DNA of 64,000 nt from the NCBI GenBank assembly GCA_934435205.1, contig CAKSAK010000002.1:1-64000 (forward strand), written 5' to 3'. The stretch is from an uncultured Ruminococcus sp. GTDB taxonomy: Bacteria; Bacillota; Clostridia; Oscillospirales; Ruminococcaceae. A program made the position numbers and the translations under genes. The notes beneath the pieces were generated by a model. That model saw nothing but the letters and a program-made list of their open reading frames with translations. It was not told the origin of the DNA and made no database searches. Shown piece after piece: positions 50,496-58,508 of the stretch. Positions within the stretch are counted from its first letter, which is position 1; each line of letters begins with the position of its first letter.

Positions 50496-51848
50496 ATGAA
50501 AGACCTAACGAAAGGAAATATCACAAAGCTTATTTTGATGTTCGCCCTGCCCCTTCTGCTTGGCAACGTTTTTCAGCTTTTCTATAATCTTGCCGACACC
50601 CGTATCGTAGGACAGACACTAGGTAAAAACGCCATAGCCGCCCTTGGCGCAACTTCATCAGTGAACACCGTCATAATAGGATTTTTGAATGGTCTTACAA
50701 ACGGCTTTGCCCTTGTGACGGCACGCTTTTTCGGTGCAAAGGAGTTTGACCGCCTGAAAAAGTCCGTCGCCCACGCCCTTACCCTCGGTATCGCAACAGC
50801 GATAGCCCTTACCGCCCTTAGCCTTGCCTTTATCGACCCACTGCTGAGAGCGTTGAACACGCCTGACAACATCTTTAAGCAGGCAAAAGCCTACATAGTC
50901 ATAATCCTTGCAGGAATGATAATATCAATGTTCTATAACATCTGCGCAGGTATCCTCCGTGCAGTGGGCGATACAGTTTCCCCGCTTATCTTCCTTATAA
51001 TCTCAACTATCGCTAATATCGGGCTTGACCTTCTCTTTATCCTTGGCTTTAAAATGGGCGTTGAGGGTGCGGCATATGCCACCCTTATCGCACAGGGTAT
51101 CTCAGTTGCGCTTTGTATAATATACATTATCAAAAAACACAAATTTCTTATCCCATCAAAAAGCGACTTCCGCTTTAACTTCAAGCTCGCAGGAGATATG
51201 TATGCAACAGGCATTTCAATGGGACTTATGATATCTCTCGTTGGTATCGGTACTGTTATAATGCAGGGCGCAATAAACATCTTCGGCACCGACATAATAG
51301 TCGCCCACACCACCGCAAGAAAAATATCCGAAATTTTCATGCTCCCAATATCAGTTTTCGGTGCGGCTTCAGCAACCTTTTCAAGCCAGAACTACGGTGC
51401 AGGCAGGATAGACAGAGTAAAAGAGGGCGTGAAAAAAGCTACCCTTATAACATGGGGCTGGTCTGTTATCGTAATAGCCGCAACATGGCTTTTCACACCG
51501 TTTTTCGCACACCTTATCACAGGTATCAGCGACCCTGAGATAGTGGGTACAGTGGAAAAATACATGAAAATCAACACCGCATTTTACTTTATCCTCGGCA
51601 TAGTCATAGTTTTCAGAAACGCACTTCAGGGCGTAGGAGATAAGATAACGCCTATAGCTTCAAGCATAATAGAGCTTTTAGGCAAGTTCGCAGTGGCAAT
51701 GATACTCGCCCCACGCATGGGATATTTCGGCATTATGATAAGCGAGCCCCTTGTGTGGGCAGGTATGGCAGTGATGCTCGGCATAGGCTTTGCCGCAAAT
51801 AAGACCTTTCGTAAAGCGAATATTCCTAATACGGCAGAGCAAATGTAA
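50496..51848 (+). CDS. MATE-family multidrug efflux protein
   Basis: The 450-residue transporter with about twelve hydrophobic segments begins MKDLTKGNITKLILMFALPLLLGNVFQLFYNLADTRIVGQ, the typical MATE start. The duplicated half carries LISLVGIGTVIMQGAINIFG and SATFSSQNYGAG. It exports cationic drugs or metabolites using Na+ or H+; the substrate is unknown. It is a single gene with its own promoter. Confidence 0.94.
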   Translation: MKDLTKGNITKLILMFALPLLLGNVFQLFYNLADTRIVGQTLGKNAIAALGATSSVNTVIIGFLNGLTNGFALVTARFFGAKEFDRLKKSVAHALTLGIATAIALTALSLAFIDPLLRALNTPDNIFKQAKAYIVIILAGMIISMFYNICAGILRAVGDTVSPLIFLIISTIANIGLDLLFILGFKMGVEGAAYATLIAQGISVALCIIYIIKKHKFLIPSKSDFRFNFKLAGDMYATGISMGLMISLVGIGTVIMQGAINIFGTDIIVAHTTARKISEIFMLPISVFGAASATFSSQNYGAGRIDRVKEGVKKATLITWGWSVIVIAATWLFTPFFAHLITGISDPEIVGTVEKYMKINTAFYFILGIVIVFRNALQGVGDKITPIASSIIELLGKFAVAMILAPRMGYFGIMISEPLVWAGMAVMLGIGFAANKTFRKANIPNTAEQM

Positions 51849-51907
51849 ATAATCTATTAATTTACATAAAACAGATAGCTCCCTATGTAGAAAAAAGTAA
51901 GCCACTA

Positions 51908-51936
51908 TTGATTTTATCAAAGAAATGTGTTATAAT
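51908..51936 (+). promoter_or_regulatory. Promoter of the cysteine-cluster gene
   Basis: TTGATT (51908-51913), a 17-bp spacer and TATAAT (51931-51936) lie 60 bp before the start. Confidence 0.6.
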
Positions 51937-51997
51937 TAGTAAAAACATACAATCGCAAAAAATGCGAGAATTAATATCAAAGATATGAGAGGGGGAA

Positions 51998-52531
51998 ATG
52001 CCTGCAAACGGCGGGCATGAAAAGAAAATGCTTTCAAAGATCTTATCAAAAGAAGAGTGCGCAAAGTGCAGGATATGCTGCTGCTTTGACAGCTATGATA
52101 TATGGGAAACACCATATATCTCACAAACGCTTGCAAGCAAAATATTGCAGGAATATGCCCCTAAGCAGGAATTTATAAAGAAGGAAAACCACTTCTTGTT
52201 CAAAATGGATAAGGAACAGAATGCAGACCTGTATTATTGCCCAATGCTGGATAACGAAAAGGGCTGTATATTAGGCGACGACAAACCGTTTGATTGCAGG
52301 ATATGGCCGCTGAGAGTAATGGCATTGAATGAAACGAAAGTCATAACATTGTCGCCTGTCTGTCCTACTATGAATGAAAAGTCCATAAAGGAGCTGACGA
52401 AAACAGCTAACGAATTGGCAGATCAGATATTTGAGTATGCCGACGAAAATCCGGAAGCCGTGAAACCGTATCTTGACGGCTATCCAATATTGGTGGTAGA
52501 GGGCAAGAAATATAAGGATACCCTCGTGTAA
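51998..52531 (+). CDS. YkgJ-family cysteine cluster protein
   Basis: The 177-residue cytosolic protein has the cysteine cluster of the YkgJ/Fe-S or zinc oxidoreductase-like family: CAKCRICCCFD (about 21-31), YYCPMLDNEKGCILG and PFDCRIWPLRV, then PVCP. Such proteins bind a metal or Fe-S cluster; their role is unsettled. AGGGGG precedes the ATG at 51998; a second ATG at 52028 would trim ten residues. Its end merges directly into long repeat copy D. Confidence 0.83.
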   Translation: MPANGGHEKKMLSKILSKEECAKCRICCCFDSYDIWETPYISQTLASKILQEYAPKQEFIKKENHFLFKMDKEQNADLYYCPMLDNEKGCILGDDKPFDCRIWPLRVMALNETKVITLSPVCPTMNEKSIKELTKTANELADQIFEYADENPEAVKPYLDGYPILVVEGKKYKDTLV

Positions 52532-52532
52532 A

Positions 52533-52860
52533 GCAAAGCAGATGAAACACCGAGCGAAGCGAGCAATAAAGCGCACGGTCAAGCCCGGCGCCAGAGGGCT
52601 TGCAGGGTCAAGGGACAGAGTCCCTTGTGGGTTCTTAGGGCAAAGCCCTAAGCGGAGTTTGAGGCAGAGCCTCAATAGGCGCAAGCCTACCAAGCGGTGC
52701 AGAAAAGCAAAAGAAGAAACACAAACTAAAGAACAAAACAAAGCGGTGTCGGAGAACAAACTCTGCACCGCTTTTTCTATATCCTTATGCAAACCCACCC
52801 CGCAAAGAGCGCCAGCGATTTTGCGGCAGTAGAACTTTGACGTGGGCGAGTGACCCTACC
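52533..52860. repeat. Long intergenic repeat, copy D (minus orientation)
   Basis: In reverse orientation it has AAACACCGAGCGAAGCGAGC, AGGGACAGAGTCCCTTG plus an extra TTAGGGCAAAGCCCTAAG hairpin, CTCAATAGGCGCAAGCC, paired GCACCGCTT arms and CGCAAAGAGCG. It ends in a decayed GTGGGCGAGTGACCCTAC element (52842-52858) that touches the spoVAC stop codon. No heptamer tract remains. Confidence 0.75.
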
Positions 52861-53302
52861 TCAAAAACAAATAATAAATAAGCCCGTAAAGCACACTAGC
52901 CAAAGTGCCGTAAAGAATAACAGGTCCGCTGATAATGAATATCTTCGCCCCAAGTCCAAGAATATATCCCTCCGTCTTGAACTCAAGAGCAGGTGCAGCC
53001 ACAGAGTTTGCAAAACCTGTTATGGGTACAAGCGTGCCTGCACCTGCGTGCTTCGCTATGCGGTCATACCAGCCAAGACCTGTGAGAAGTGCAGATAAAA
53101 ATATCAAAGTTATTGATACCGACATTGAGGCGTTATCTTTGGATAAACCTAAATATAAATACATATCCAACAGCGATTGCCCGATAACACATATAAGTCC
53201 GCCAAATAAAAACGCCTTCGGTATGGTCACCCACCACTTAGTCCCGTGGGAAGCCTCCTTGTACATCTCGCTGTATTGCGCCTTGCTTAAATTTATATCC
53301 AT
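52856..53302 (-). CDS. spoVAC: Stage V sporulation protein SpoVAC
   Basis: SpoVAC is an inner-membrane channel of spores that moves Ca-dipicolinate during sporulation and germination. The 148-residue protein has three to four TM segments and the diagnostic block HAGAGTLVPITGFANSVAAPALEFKTEGYILGLGAKIF (about 85-122). GGAGCG lies before the ATG. The usual partners spoVAD and spoVAEb would follow on the minus strand, but repeat copy D and an oppositely directed gene are there instead, so this copy is an orphan here. Confidence 0.93.
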   Translation of the reverse strand: MDINLSKAQYSEMYKEASHGTKWWVTIPKAFLFGGLICVIGQSLLDMYLYLGLSKDNASMSVSITLIFLSALLTGLGWYDRIAKHAGAGTLVPITGFANSVAAPALEFKTEGYILGLGAKIFIISGPVILYGTLASVLYGLIYYLFLR

Positions 53303-53360
53303 TTCTTTCGCTCCTTTTTTCTATCGTGTTTGCACCTATTGTTCCTCAAAAATCAATGCT

Positions 53361-53366
53361 TATTCA
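53361..53366 (-). promoter_or_regulatory. Possible sigma-G/F -35 of spoVAC
   Basis: The minus strand carries TGAATA, matching the forespore sigma -35, with CAATAGG about 19 bp downstream as a poor -10. It is only suggestive. Confidence 0.25.
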
Positions 53367-53495
53367 TATTTTAAGTGTACGATCTTCGCAAGTTTTGGTC
53401 AATATGTTGCTATGGGGTTAATATTTTTATATAGTTTCAACAAGTTTTGTACAATGTAAACGATTTATCATCGGGAAATTTGTTCAAATAGTATC

Positions 53496-53524
53496 TTGAA
53501 AAAAATGCGAAAATTTTGTATCAT
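53496..53524 (+). promoter_or_regulatory. Promoter of the Thr-rich lipoprotein gene
   Basis: TTGAAA (53496-53501), a 17-bp spacer and TATCAT (53519-53524) precede a leader of about 60 bases. Confidence 0.6.
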
Positions 53525-53588
53525 ATTCATTAGAGATATTCTATCTTAGGGGCAGTATAACTGCCATTATTTTCAGGAGGTTATTATA

Positions 53589-54428
53589 ATGAAAGCTAAA
53601 AAAATTCTTGCTGCTGTCACAGCTCTTTCACTGACAACAGTAGTATTCGCTTCATGCGGCGATTCAGCTGATTCTTCAAGCACAGCTGCCGTAACAACAA
53701 CTACAGCTGCTACTACAACTACAGCTGCAACAACTACAACAGCTGCTACAGAGGATTCTGCTGCAACAGGCGGCGGAGCAGGCGACTCTGCTGTAGCAGC
53801 AGACAGCACAGCTGACTCAAAGACAACAGGCGGTGACTCTGATTACACACCTGTAAAGACATTCAAGGGCTATGACGCATTCCTTATGTTCGGTGACAGC
53901 CAGTGGCTCTGGGGCAACTGGGAAGGTCAGGGCCAGGCTGATGCTACACAGGCATTCGGCGTTGACGCTGACGTAACAGGCGACGGTGAGTACACTGTTT
54001 CTATCACAAACGCATCTATCTCTTATGACGATCCGGACGAGGGTATCAACCCACAGATCGCTCTTGACGGCGACTATGCTGTTGGCGCTGAAGGCTGCGT
54101 AGTAATGTGCGTTGATATCCTCGGTCTTCTTAACGGCGAAAAACTCAAGGGCACAGGCGATCCTAAGACTGATAAGGAAACTCCAGGTAAGTACAACGCT
54201 GACGATCTCAAGGTAGAACTTAAGTCTATCAAGGCTGACGGTCAGGAAGTTGCATTCGATAACGCTAAGATCAAGTATGGCAACATCGAGGACAACAACA
54301 ACTGCTACAGAATCGAGATCTACAACGATTACGGCGATACAGCTAAGGATTCTCCTATCGACAAGGACAGCCTTGCATTTGAGGACAGCCTTGAGGTTAC
54401 ATTCTCTATCGAGGGTCTTTCTGAATAA
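53589..54428 (+). CDS. Lipoprotein with Thr/Ala linker and beta-rich domain, unknown function
   Basis: The 279-residue lipoprotein has a signal peptide with lipobox FASC (Cys23), then a low-complexity linker of Thr/Ala and Ser/Gly (about 30-80), as in Ruminococcus surface proteins. The C-terminal region (about 88-279) begins KTFKGYDAFLMFGDSQWLWGNWEGQGQ and looks like a beta-sandwich, possibly carbohydrate-binding because of its clustered Trp residues. Codon use differs from its neighbours (many ACA and GCT in the linker; strongly biased codons suggest high expression). AGGAGG lies before the ATG. Confidence 0.78.
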   Translation: MKAKKILAAVTALSLTTVVFASCGDSADSSSTAAVTTTTAATTTTAATTTTAATEDSAATGGGAGDSAVAADSTADSKTTGGDSDYTPVKTFKGYDAFLMFGDSQWLWGNWEGQGQADATQAFGVDADVTGDGEYTVSITNASISYDDPDEGINPQIALDGDYAVGAEGCVVMCVDILGLLNGEKLKGTGDPKTDKETPGKYNADDLKVELKSIKADGQEVAFDNAKIKYGNIEDNNNCYRIEIYNDYGDTAKDSPIDKDSLAFEDSLEVTFSIEGLSE

Positions 54429-54440
54429 TTTTTCATGAAA

Positions 54441-54476
54441 ACTAAGAGCAGACTGCAATATAGTCTGCTCTTTTGT
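54441..54476 (+). terminator. Terminator of the lipoprotein gene
   Basis: AAGAGCAGACT pairs with AGTCTGCTCTT around GCAATAT, followed by TTGTATTTTT. Confidence 0.85.
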
Positions 54477-54501
54477 ATTTTTATACATTTTTCCAGTGAC
54501 A

Positions 54502-54541
54502 AAATGTGTGACAGATTTTTTGAAATAGCTGTCACACATTT
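54502..54541. promoter_or_regulatory. 13-bp inverted repeat upstream of an orphan promoter
   Basis: AAATGTGTGACAG (54502-54514) and CTGTCACACATTT (54529-54541) are perfect inverted arms around 14 bp. The right arm ends four bases before a -35 box, so it may be an operator. Confidence 0.5.
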
Positions 54542-54544
54542 ATG

Positions 54545-54573
54545 TTGACATGAAACTAAGGGGAATATATAAT
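54545..54573 (+). promoter_or_regulatory. Consensus orphan promoter
   Basis: TTGACA (54545-54550), exactly 17 bp, and TATAAT (54568-54573) are both perfect. No plus-strand gene follows; a terminator lies about 60-90 bp downstream. Confidence 0.7.
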
Positions 54574-54579
54574 AATAGT

Positions 54580-54665
54580 ATTATAGTAATTCTATAATAT
54601 CATCACATATTTTATTAATCCCCTAAGAAAAAAGCTGTGGTACCCTTTCTTACCACAGCTTTTTT
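54580..54665 (+). ncRNA. Candidate small RNA, about 85 nt
   Basis: The promoter at 54545-54573 and the terminator at 54626-54668 would give a roughly 85-base RNA. Its 5' part is AT-rich with TATTATAGTAATTCTATAATA, which can fold on itself. It has no convincing reading frame. The terminator is also the end of htrA on the other strand, so the unit could be antisense to the htrA 3' end only in its last bases. Function unknown. Confidence 0.4.
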
Positions 54666-54668
54666 CTT
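54626..54668. terminator. Bidirectional terminator between orphan promoter and htrA
   Basis: AAAAAAGCTGTGGTA pairs with TACCACAGCTTTTTT around a short loop, with T runs on both strands. Confidence 0.85.
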
Positions 54669-54688
54669 TTTTTATCCACTTTTGTTAT

Positions 54689-55999
54689 CTATTCCGCCTG
54701 ACTGTCTGCCACCAGACCGCCGTTATCCGCCATAAGCTTGAATTTTATCTCAAACTCTCTCTCATCACCGCTGTCCGTCTTGCGATATACCTTGCAGGTA
54801 ACATCGTCCCCCGCCTGTTTGTCTGAGAACAGCGACGCTATATCTACCTCTCCTGCGGTGGACTTGCCGTCTATTTCCGTGATGATATCGCCCTCCGCAA
54901 GGTCTGTGTTGGCAACGTCACAATCAGGGTTTATGGACACAATACAAATGCCCGGCTTTATACCGTATATCTCAGCAGTGGTATCGCTGACAGCATAATA
55001 AGTCACACCTATCTTTACTCTGCCTGCCACATAGCCCTTTTCCATAAGCTCCTCGATAACAGGCTTCGCCTCGTCTATGGATACCGCAAAGCCTATGCCC
55101 TCATAATCGCTTGAAGCAAGCTTCGATGAGGTTATCCCAATGACCTGCCCCCACATATTGAACAGCGCTCCACCTGAGTTACCGGGGTTTATGGCTGCGT
55201 CTATCTGTATGCAGTTCATTATTATTGACGAGTTTTCAAGCCTTATCCTGCGGTTCACGCCTGATACGATACCCTTTGTCACAGTGCCGTAATAACCCGC
55301 CGGTGAGCCGATAGCGACCACCTCTTCCCCTGCATTCACCTGAGTTGAATCACCGAACTCAGCCGCCTGCAAGCCTTGCGCCTGTATCTTTATCACCGCT
55401 ATATCCGTGGCAGAGTCCTGCCCCACCACCTTGGCTTCATACTCCGAATTATCACTTAGAACAACTTTTATGCCCGACTCTGCCGCATTTACAACATGAG
55501 CGTTGGTGACGATATATCCGTCAGCAGACATTATAACGCCGCTTCCCTGTCCTGCCGCAACATATCCGCCCGAATTTTTGTAAACCTCTATAGATACCAC
55601 AGCGGGAGAAAACCCCTTTGCGATACCCTCGGCAGTGTATCTTCCGTCAGCCTGGTAAAATTCATCGTCAAGCTTCGGCTTGTCAGCCACAGGAAGCGTA
55701 AAGCTTATCCTCTCGTCCCCTGTAACAAGATTTCTCACCCAGCCGCTTCCCCTTATGGAGGTTATTGATATGGCTATTCCGATGCCTACAAAAAGCACCA
55801 TAAAGCACAGCCTCGCAAATGCATGGTGCATACGCTCTCTGCGGCGGCTTCTTTTTCTTGCCGAATCAACAGCCGACCAAAAATCTTCGTCCACCTCGTG
55901 GGCGGCTACCGCACCCTCAGGCAGTTTGTAATGCCCAGTTTCTTGTGCTGTATCTTCATTTTCATCATGCAGACAAGGCTGCTCTTCAAACTGTTCCAT
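54689..55999 (-). CDS. Membrane-anchored HtrA/DegP serine protease
   Basis: The 436-residue envelope quality-control protease has an acidic cytosolic N-terminus, one TM (about 64-82), a trypsin-like domain with His168 (VTNAHVV), Asp199 (SATDIAVI) and Ser275 (GNSGGAL), and a C-terminal PDZ domain (about 325-425, with LAEGDIITEIDGKST). It lies nine bases after the histidine kinase gene, forming a response regulator-kinase-protease operon like CssRS-HtrA or YycFGHI-HtrC arrangements. Surface stress control is the likely role. Confidence 0.94.
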   Translation of the reverse strand: MEQFEEQPCLHDENEDTAQETGHYKLPEGAVAAHEVDEDFWSAVDSARKRSRRRERMHHAFARLCFMVLFVGIGIAISITSIRGSGWVRNLVTGDERISFTLPVADKPKLDDEFYQADGRYTAEGIAKGFSPAVVSIEVYKNSGGYVAAGQGSGVIMSADGYIVTNAHVVNAAESGIKVVLSDNSEYEAKVVGQDSATDIAVIKIQAQGLQAAEFGDSTQVNAGEEVVAIGSPAGYYGTVTKGIVSGVNRRIRLENSSIIMNCIQIDAAINPGNSGGALFNMWGQVIGITSSKLASSDYEGIGFAVSIDEAKPVIEELMEKGYVAGRVKIGVTYYAVSDTTAEIYGIKPGICIVSINPDCDVANTDLAEGDIITEIDGKSTAGEVDIASLFSDKQAGDDVTCKVYRKTDSGDEREFEIKFKLMADNGGLVADSQAE

Positions 56000-56008
56000 A
56001 TGAGCCTC

Positions 56009-57430
56009 CTAGTCGCCCTCCGCCTTGTTCGGCAGTGTGAACACAAATTCCGTATACTCGTTCTTAACGCTTCGTACCATTATCTTGCCCCCGTGGAGCT
56101 TTATGATAGAACGAACGATATTAAGTCCCAATCCAACGCCCGTCTTGTCAAGTCCTCTTGACTTATCGGTCTTATAAAATCTGTCGAACACCAGCGGAAG
56201 CTCGTCCTCAGACAGACCCTCACCGCTGTTTCTGATAGAAATGCTTGTCATATTGCCCTCAGGCTCAAAGTGAAACTCTATATAACCGCCCTTGTCAACG
56301 AACTTTATGGCGTTCTCAATAAGGTTATACATGACCTGATGAACAAGGTCGTTATCGGCATAAAGGGTCACTCTGTCAACGTCAAGACCTCTTACCTCTA
56401 TCTGCTTTTCCTCAAGCCTTGGCTCGAAAGTCACAAGGGTATCGACTATCGGCTCAAGTACAGAGAAATACTGCAAATTAGGTTTAAGCTCGCCTGCCTC
56501 TATCTTTGCAAGATTGAGCATACTTCTTACGAGCCTTGCAAGTCTGTGTACCTCGGAGGAAATTATCTTAAGATAATATCTCTCCTGCTCCTTTGGTATG
56601 GTGCCGTCGAGCAGACCGTCCACAAAACCGCCTATAGACGTCATAGGCGTTCTAAGCTCGTGAGAAACGTTTGCAAGAAAGCTGTTTCGCATGGTGTCAT
56701 AGCTTTTAAGGCTGGCAGCCATATCGTTGAAAGCATTGCTGAGCTGTTCAAGCTCCGAGGTTGAATAATCAGGCAGGGTGACAGAAAAATCTCCTGCTCC
56801 TATCTTCTTTGACACCTCCGCTATCTCTTTTATAGGCTCTGTAAGCTTCAGCGTCATAAAATATACCAGAAACATTACTATGACCAGAACTATTATAGCG
56901 GAAACTATAAATATTTCCATTATGTTGTAGGTGTAGTCGTCCTGAGCCGCCTTTGAACTGAATGCAAGCACATAATATTCAGGGCCATTCGCTTTGAACG
57001 ACTTACCTATCACATGATATATAGCATCGAAAGCTCCTCCAAGATCCGAATAAACATACTCGCAATTGTCAGAAAAAGCTTCAAGCTCATGGACAGATAT
57101 ATTATGAGGGCTGCACACAGGATCCTTACTGGAGTTCACAAGCACTGCTCCCGTAGAGTCACACAAGATAAAATCAGCGTTGCACGCCATTGAATACTGC
57201 GTCATCTCATCTGTCACCGACTCTTTCCAGTCGGCAGGCTGAGCCAGCATTTCTTCCTGCGTATATAAAGCAAGAGCCTTGGCATTTTTCTCCAACAGGC
57301 TCTTTTTTTCGTCAATAAAATACCTTGAAGAAACCAGCAGTAATACCGTTCCTAAGCACACAAAGCTTATAAGTATTACTGCTGAACAAATTACAAAGTA
57401 TTTAAAGAATATGCTTTTACGATTACTCAT
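56009..57430 (-). CDS. Sensor histidine kinase
   Basis: The 473-residue membrane kinase has two TMs (about 8-33 and 165-190), an extracellular sensor of about 130 residues between them, a HAMP domain (LTEPIKEIAEVSKKIGAGDFSV), the dimerisation/phospho-His box (FLANVSHELRTPMTSI) and an ATPase domain (NLIENAIKF, FDRFYKTDKSRG, GVGLGLNIV). It likely phosphorylates the regulator encoded just upstream. The ATG at 57430 overlaps that gene by eight bases; a TTG at 57451 with AGGA is an alternative start. HtrA follows, so it may sense misfolded exported proteins or wall stress. Confidence 0.94.
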   Translation of the reverse strand: MSNRKSIFFKYFVICSAVILISFVCLGTVLLLVSSRYFIDEKKSLLEKNAKALALYTQEEMLAQPADWKESVTDEMTQYSMACNADFILCDSTGAVLVNSSKDPVCSPHNISVHELEAFSDNCEYVYSDLGGAFDAIYHVIGKSFKANGPEYYVLAFSSKAAQDDYTYNIMEIFIVSAIIVLVIVMFLVYFMTLKLTEPIKEIAEVSKKIGAGDFSVTLPDYSTSELEQLSNAFNDMAASLKSYDTMRNSFLANVSHELRTPMTSIGGFVDGLLDGTIPKEQERYYLKIISSEVHRLARLVRSMLNLAKIEAGELKPNLQYFSVLEPIVDTLVTFEPRLEEKQIEVRGLDVDRVTLYADNDLVHQVMYNLIENAIKFVDKGGYIEFHFEPEGNMTSISIRNSGEGLSEDELPLVFDRFYKTDKSRGLDKTGVGLGLNIVRSIIKLHGGKIMVRSVKNEYTEFVFTLPNKAEGD

Positions 57431-58127
57431 GCGGTGTTTCAGCGACTTCAAACTTGTATCCTACGCCCCATACAGTTTTAAGTGCCCACTTGTCAGAAAC
57501 GCCCTCAAGCTTCTCACGCAGACGCTTAACGTGAACGTCGATAGTTCTCGAATCGCCGTAATATTCAAAGCCCCATACCTCGTCGAGGAGCTGATCTCTT
57601 GTATAAACTCTGTTCGGATTTGAAGCAAGGTGGAACAGAAGCTCAAGCTCCTTCGGCGGTGTGTCAAGAACCTGACCGTTTACTCTCAGCTCATATCTTG
57701 TCATATTAACTGAAAGCTTGTCATACTTGACTTCCTTTATCTCAGCTTCGCCAGATGACTGACCTACTCTTCTGTAAACAGCCTTTATTCTTGCGATAAC
57801 TTCCTTTGTATCGAAAGGCTTTACGATATAGTCGTCAGCTCCAAGCTCCAGACCAAGCACCTTATCAAATGTTTCTACCTTTGCGGTTATCATGATGATA
57901 GGCACGTTGGACTTCTTTCTTATCTCACGGCATACCTGCCAGCCGTCTATACCAGGCAGCATAATGTCAAGCAGTATGATATCAGGCTTAAGAGCGTTGA
58001 ATTTTACCACTGCTTCCTCACCGTCATGTGCAAGTATTACTCCATAGCCCTCCTTTTCAAGGTAAAGCCTGAGCAGCTCGCAGATGTTCTTATCATCGTC
58101 TACTACCAATACTCGTCCAAGCGACAT
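57423..58127 (-). CDS. OmpR/PhoB-family response regulator
   Basis: The 234-residue regulator has a receiver with the acidic pair in VVDDDKN, acceptor Asp in IILLDIMLPG and Lys in IVKPFD. The C-terminal winged helix (about 135-230) shows PPKELELLFHLASNPNRVYTRDQLLDEVWGFEYYGDSRTIDVHVKRLREKL. It resembles YycF/ResD-type regulators. It heads the operon with the kinase and HtrA. The 58128-58445 gap upstream is AT-rich; I see no clear promoter or gene in it. Confidence 0.95.
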   Translation of the reverse strand: MSLGRVLVVDDDKNICELLRLYLEKEGYGVILAHDGEEAVVKFNALKPDIILLDIMLPGIDGWQVCREIRKKSNVPIIMITAKVETFDKVLGLELGADDYIVKPFDTKEVIARIKAVYRRVGQSSGEAEIKEVKYDKLSVNMTRYELRVNGQVLDTPPKELELLFHLASNPNRVYTRDQLLDEVWGFEYYGDSRTIDVHVKRLREKLEGVSDKWALKTVWGVGYKFEVAETPHE

Positions 58128-58444
58128 ATTTCATCTTCCTTTCGTTTATTTACTTCTTTTCATGCCCCTTATTTCATATTTTCGCACTTCTGAAAATTTG
58201 AACAAAAGACAATAATTATTCAAATTGATATAAGTATTATAACAAATTCACAAACCCATTGTGTGAACATTTATTTAATTTTTTATTAAATATCATAATT
58301 TGCTCCAATTTTAAGTGGACGTCTGCAACAATATGTATATATTTAATTTAATTAATCAATACTTTTGGATTTTACTTACAAAAGCGCTGAGGATATTATT
58401 TGATTTTTGTAAACTATGTCATAAGATATTACCCATTCCATACA

Positions 58445-58480
58445 AACAGCCTCCGCAGGATAACTACGGAGGCTGTAAAT
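58445..58480 (-). terminator. Terminator of groESL
   Basis: ACAGCCTCCG and CGGAGGCTGT form a 10-bp stem around an 11-base loop. On the minus strand TTTG follows. Confidence 0.7.
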
Positions 58481-58508
58481 TATATCAGATATTAGTCAGG
58501 GGAGCTTA

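Noticed and set aside
52542..52832. 96-residue frame within repeat copy D
   Set aside because: It is not conserved in the other repeat copies, which carry different frames and stops.
53573..53809. Val/Ala-rich minus-strand frame
   Set aside because: It is a shadow of the Thr/Ala linker of the lipoprotein.
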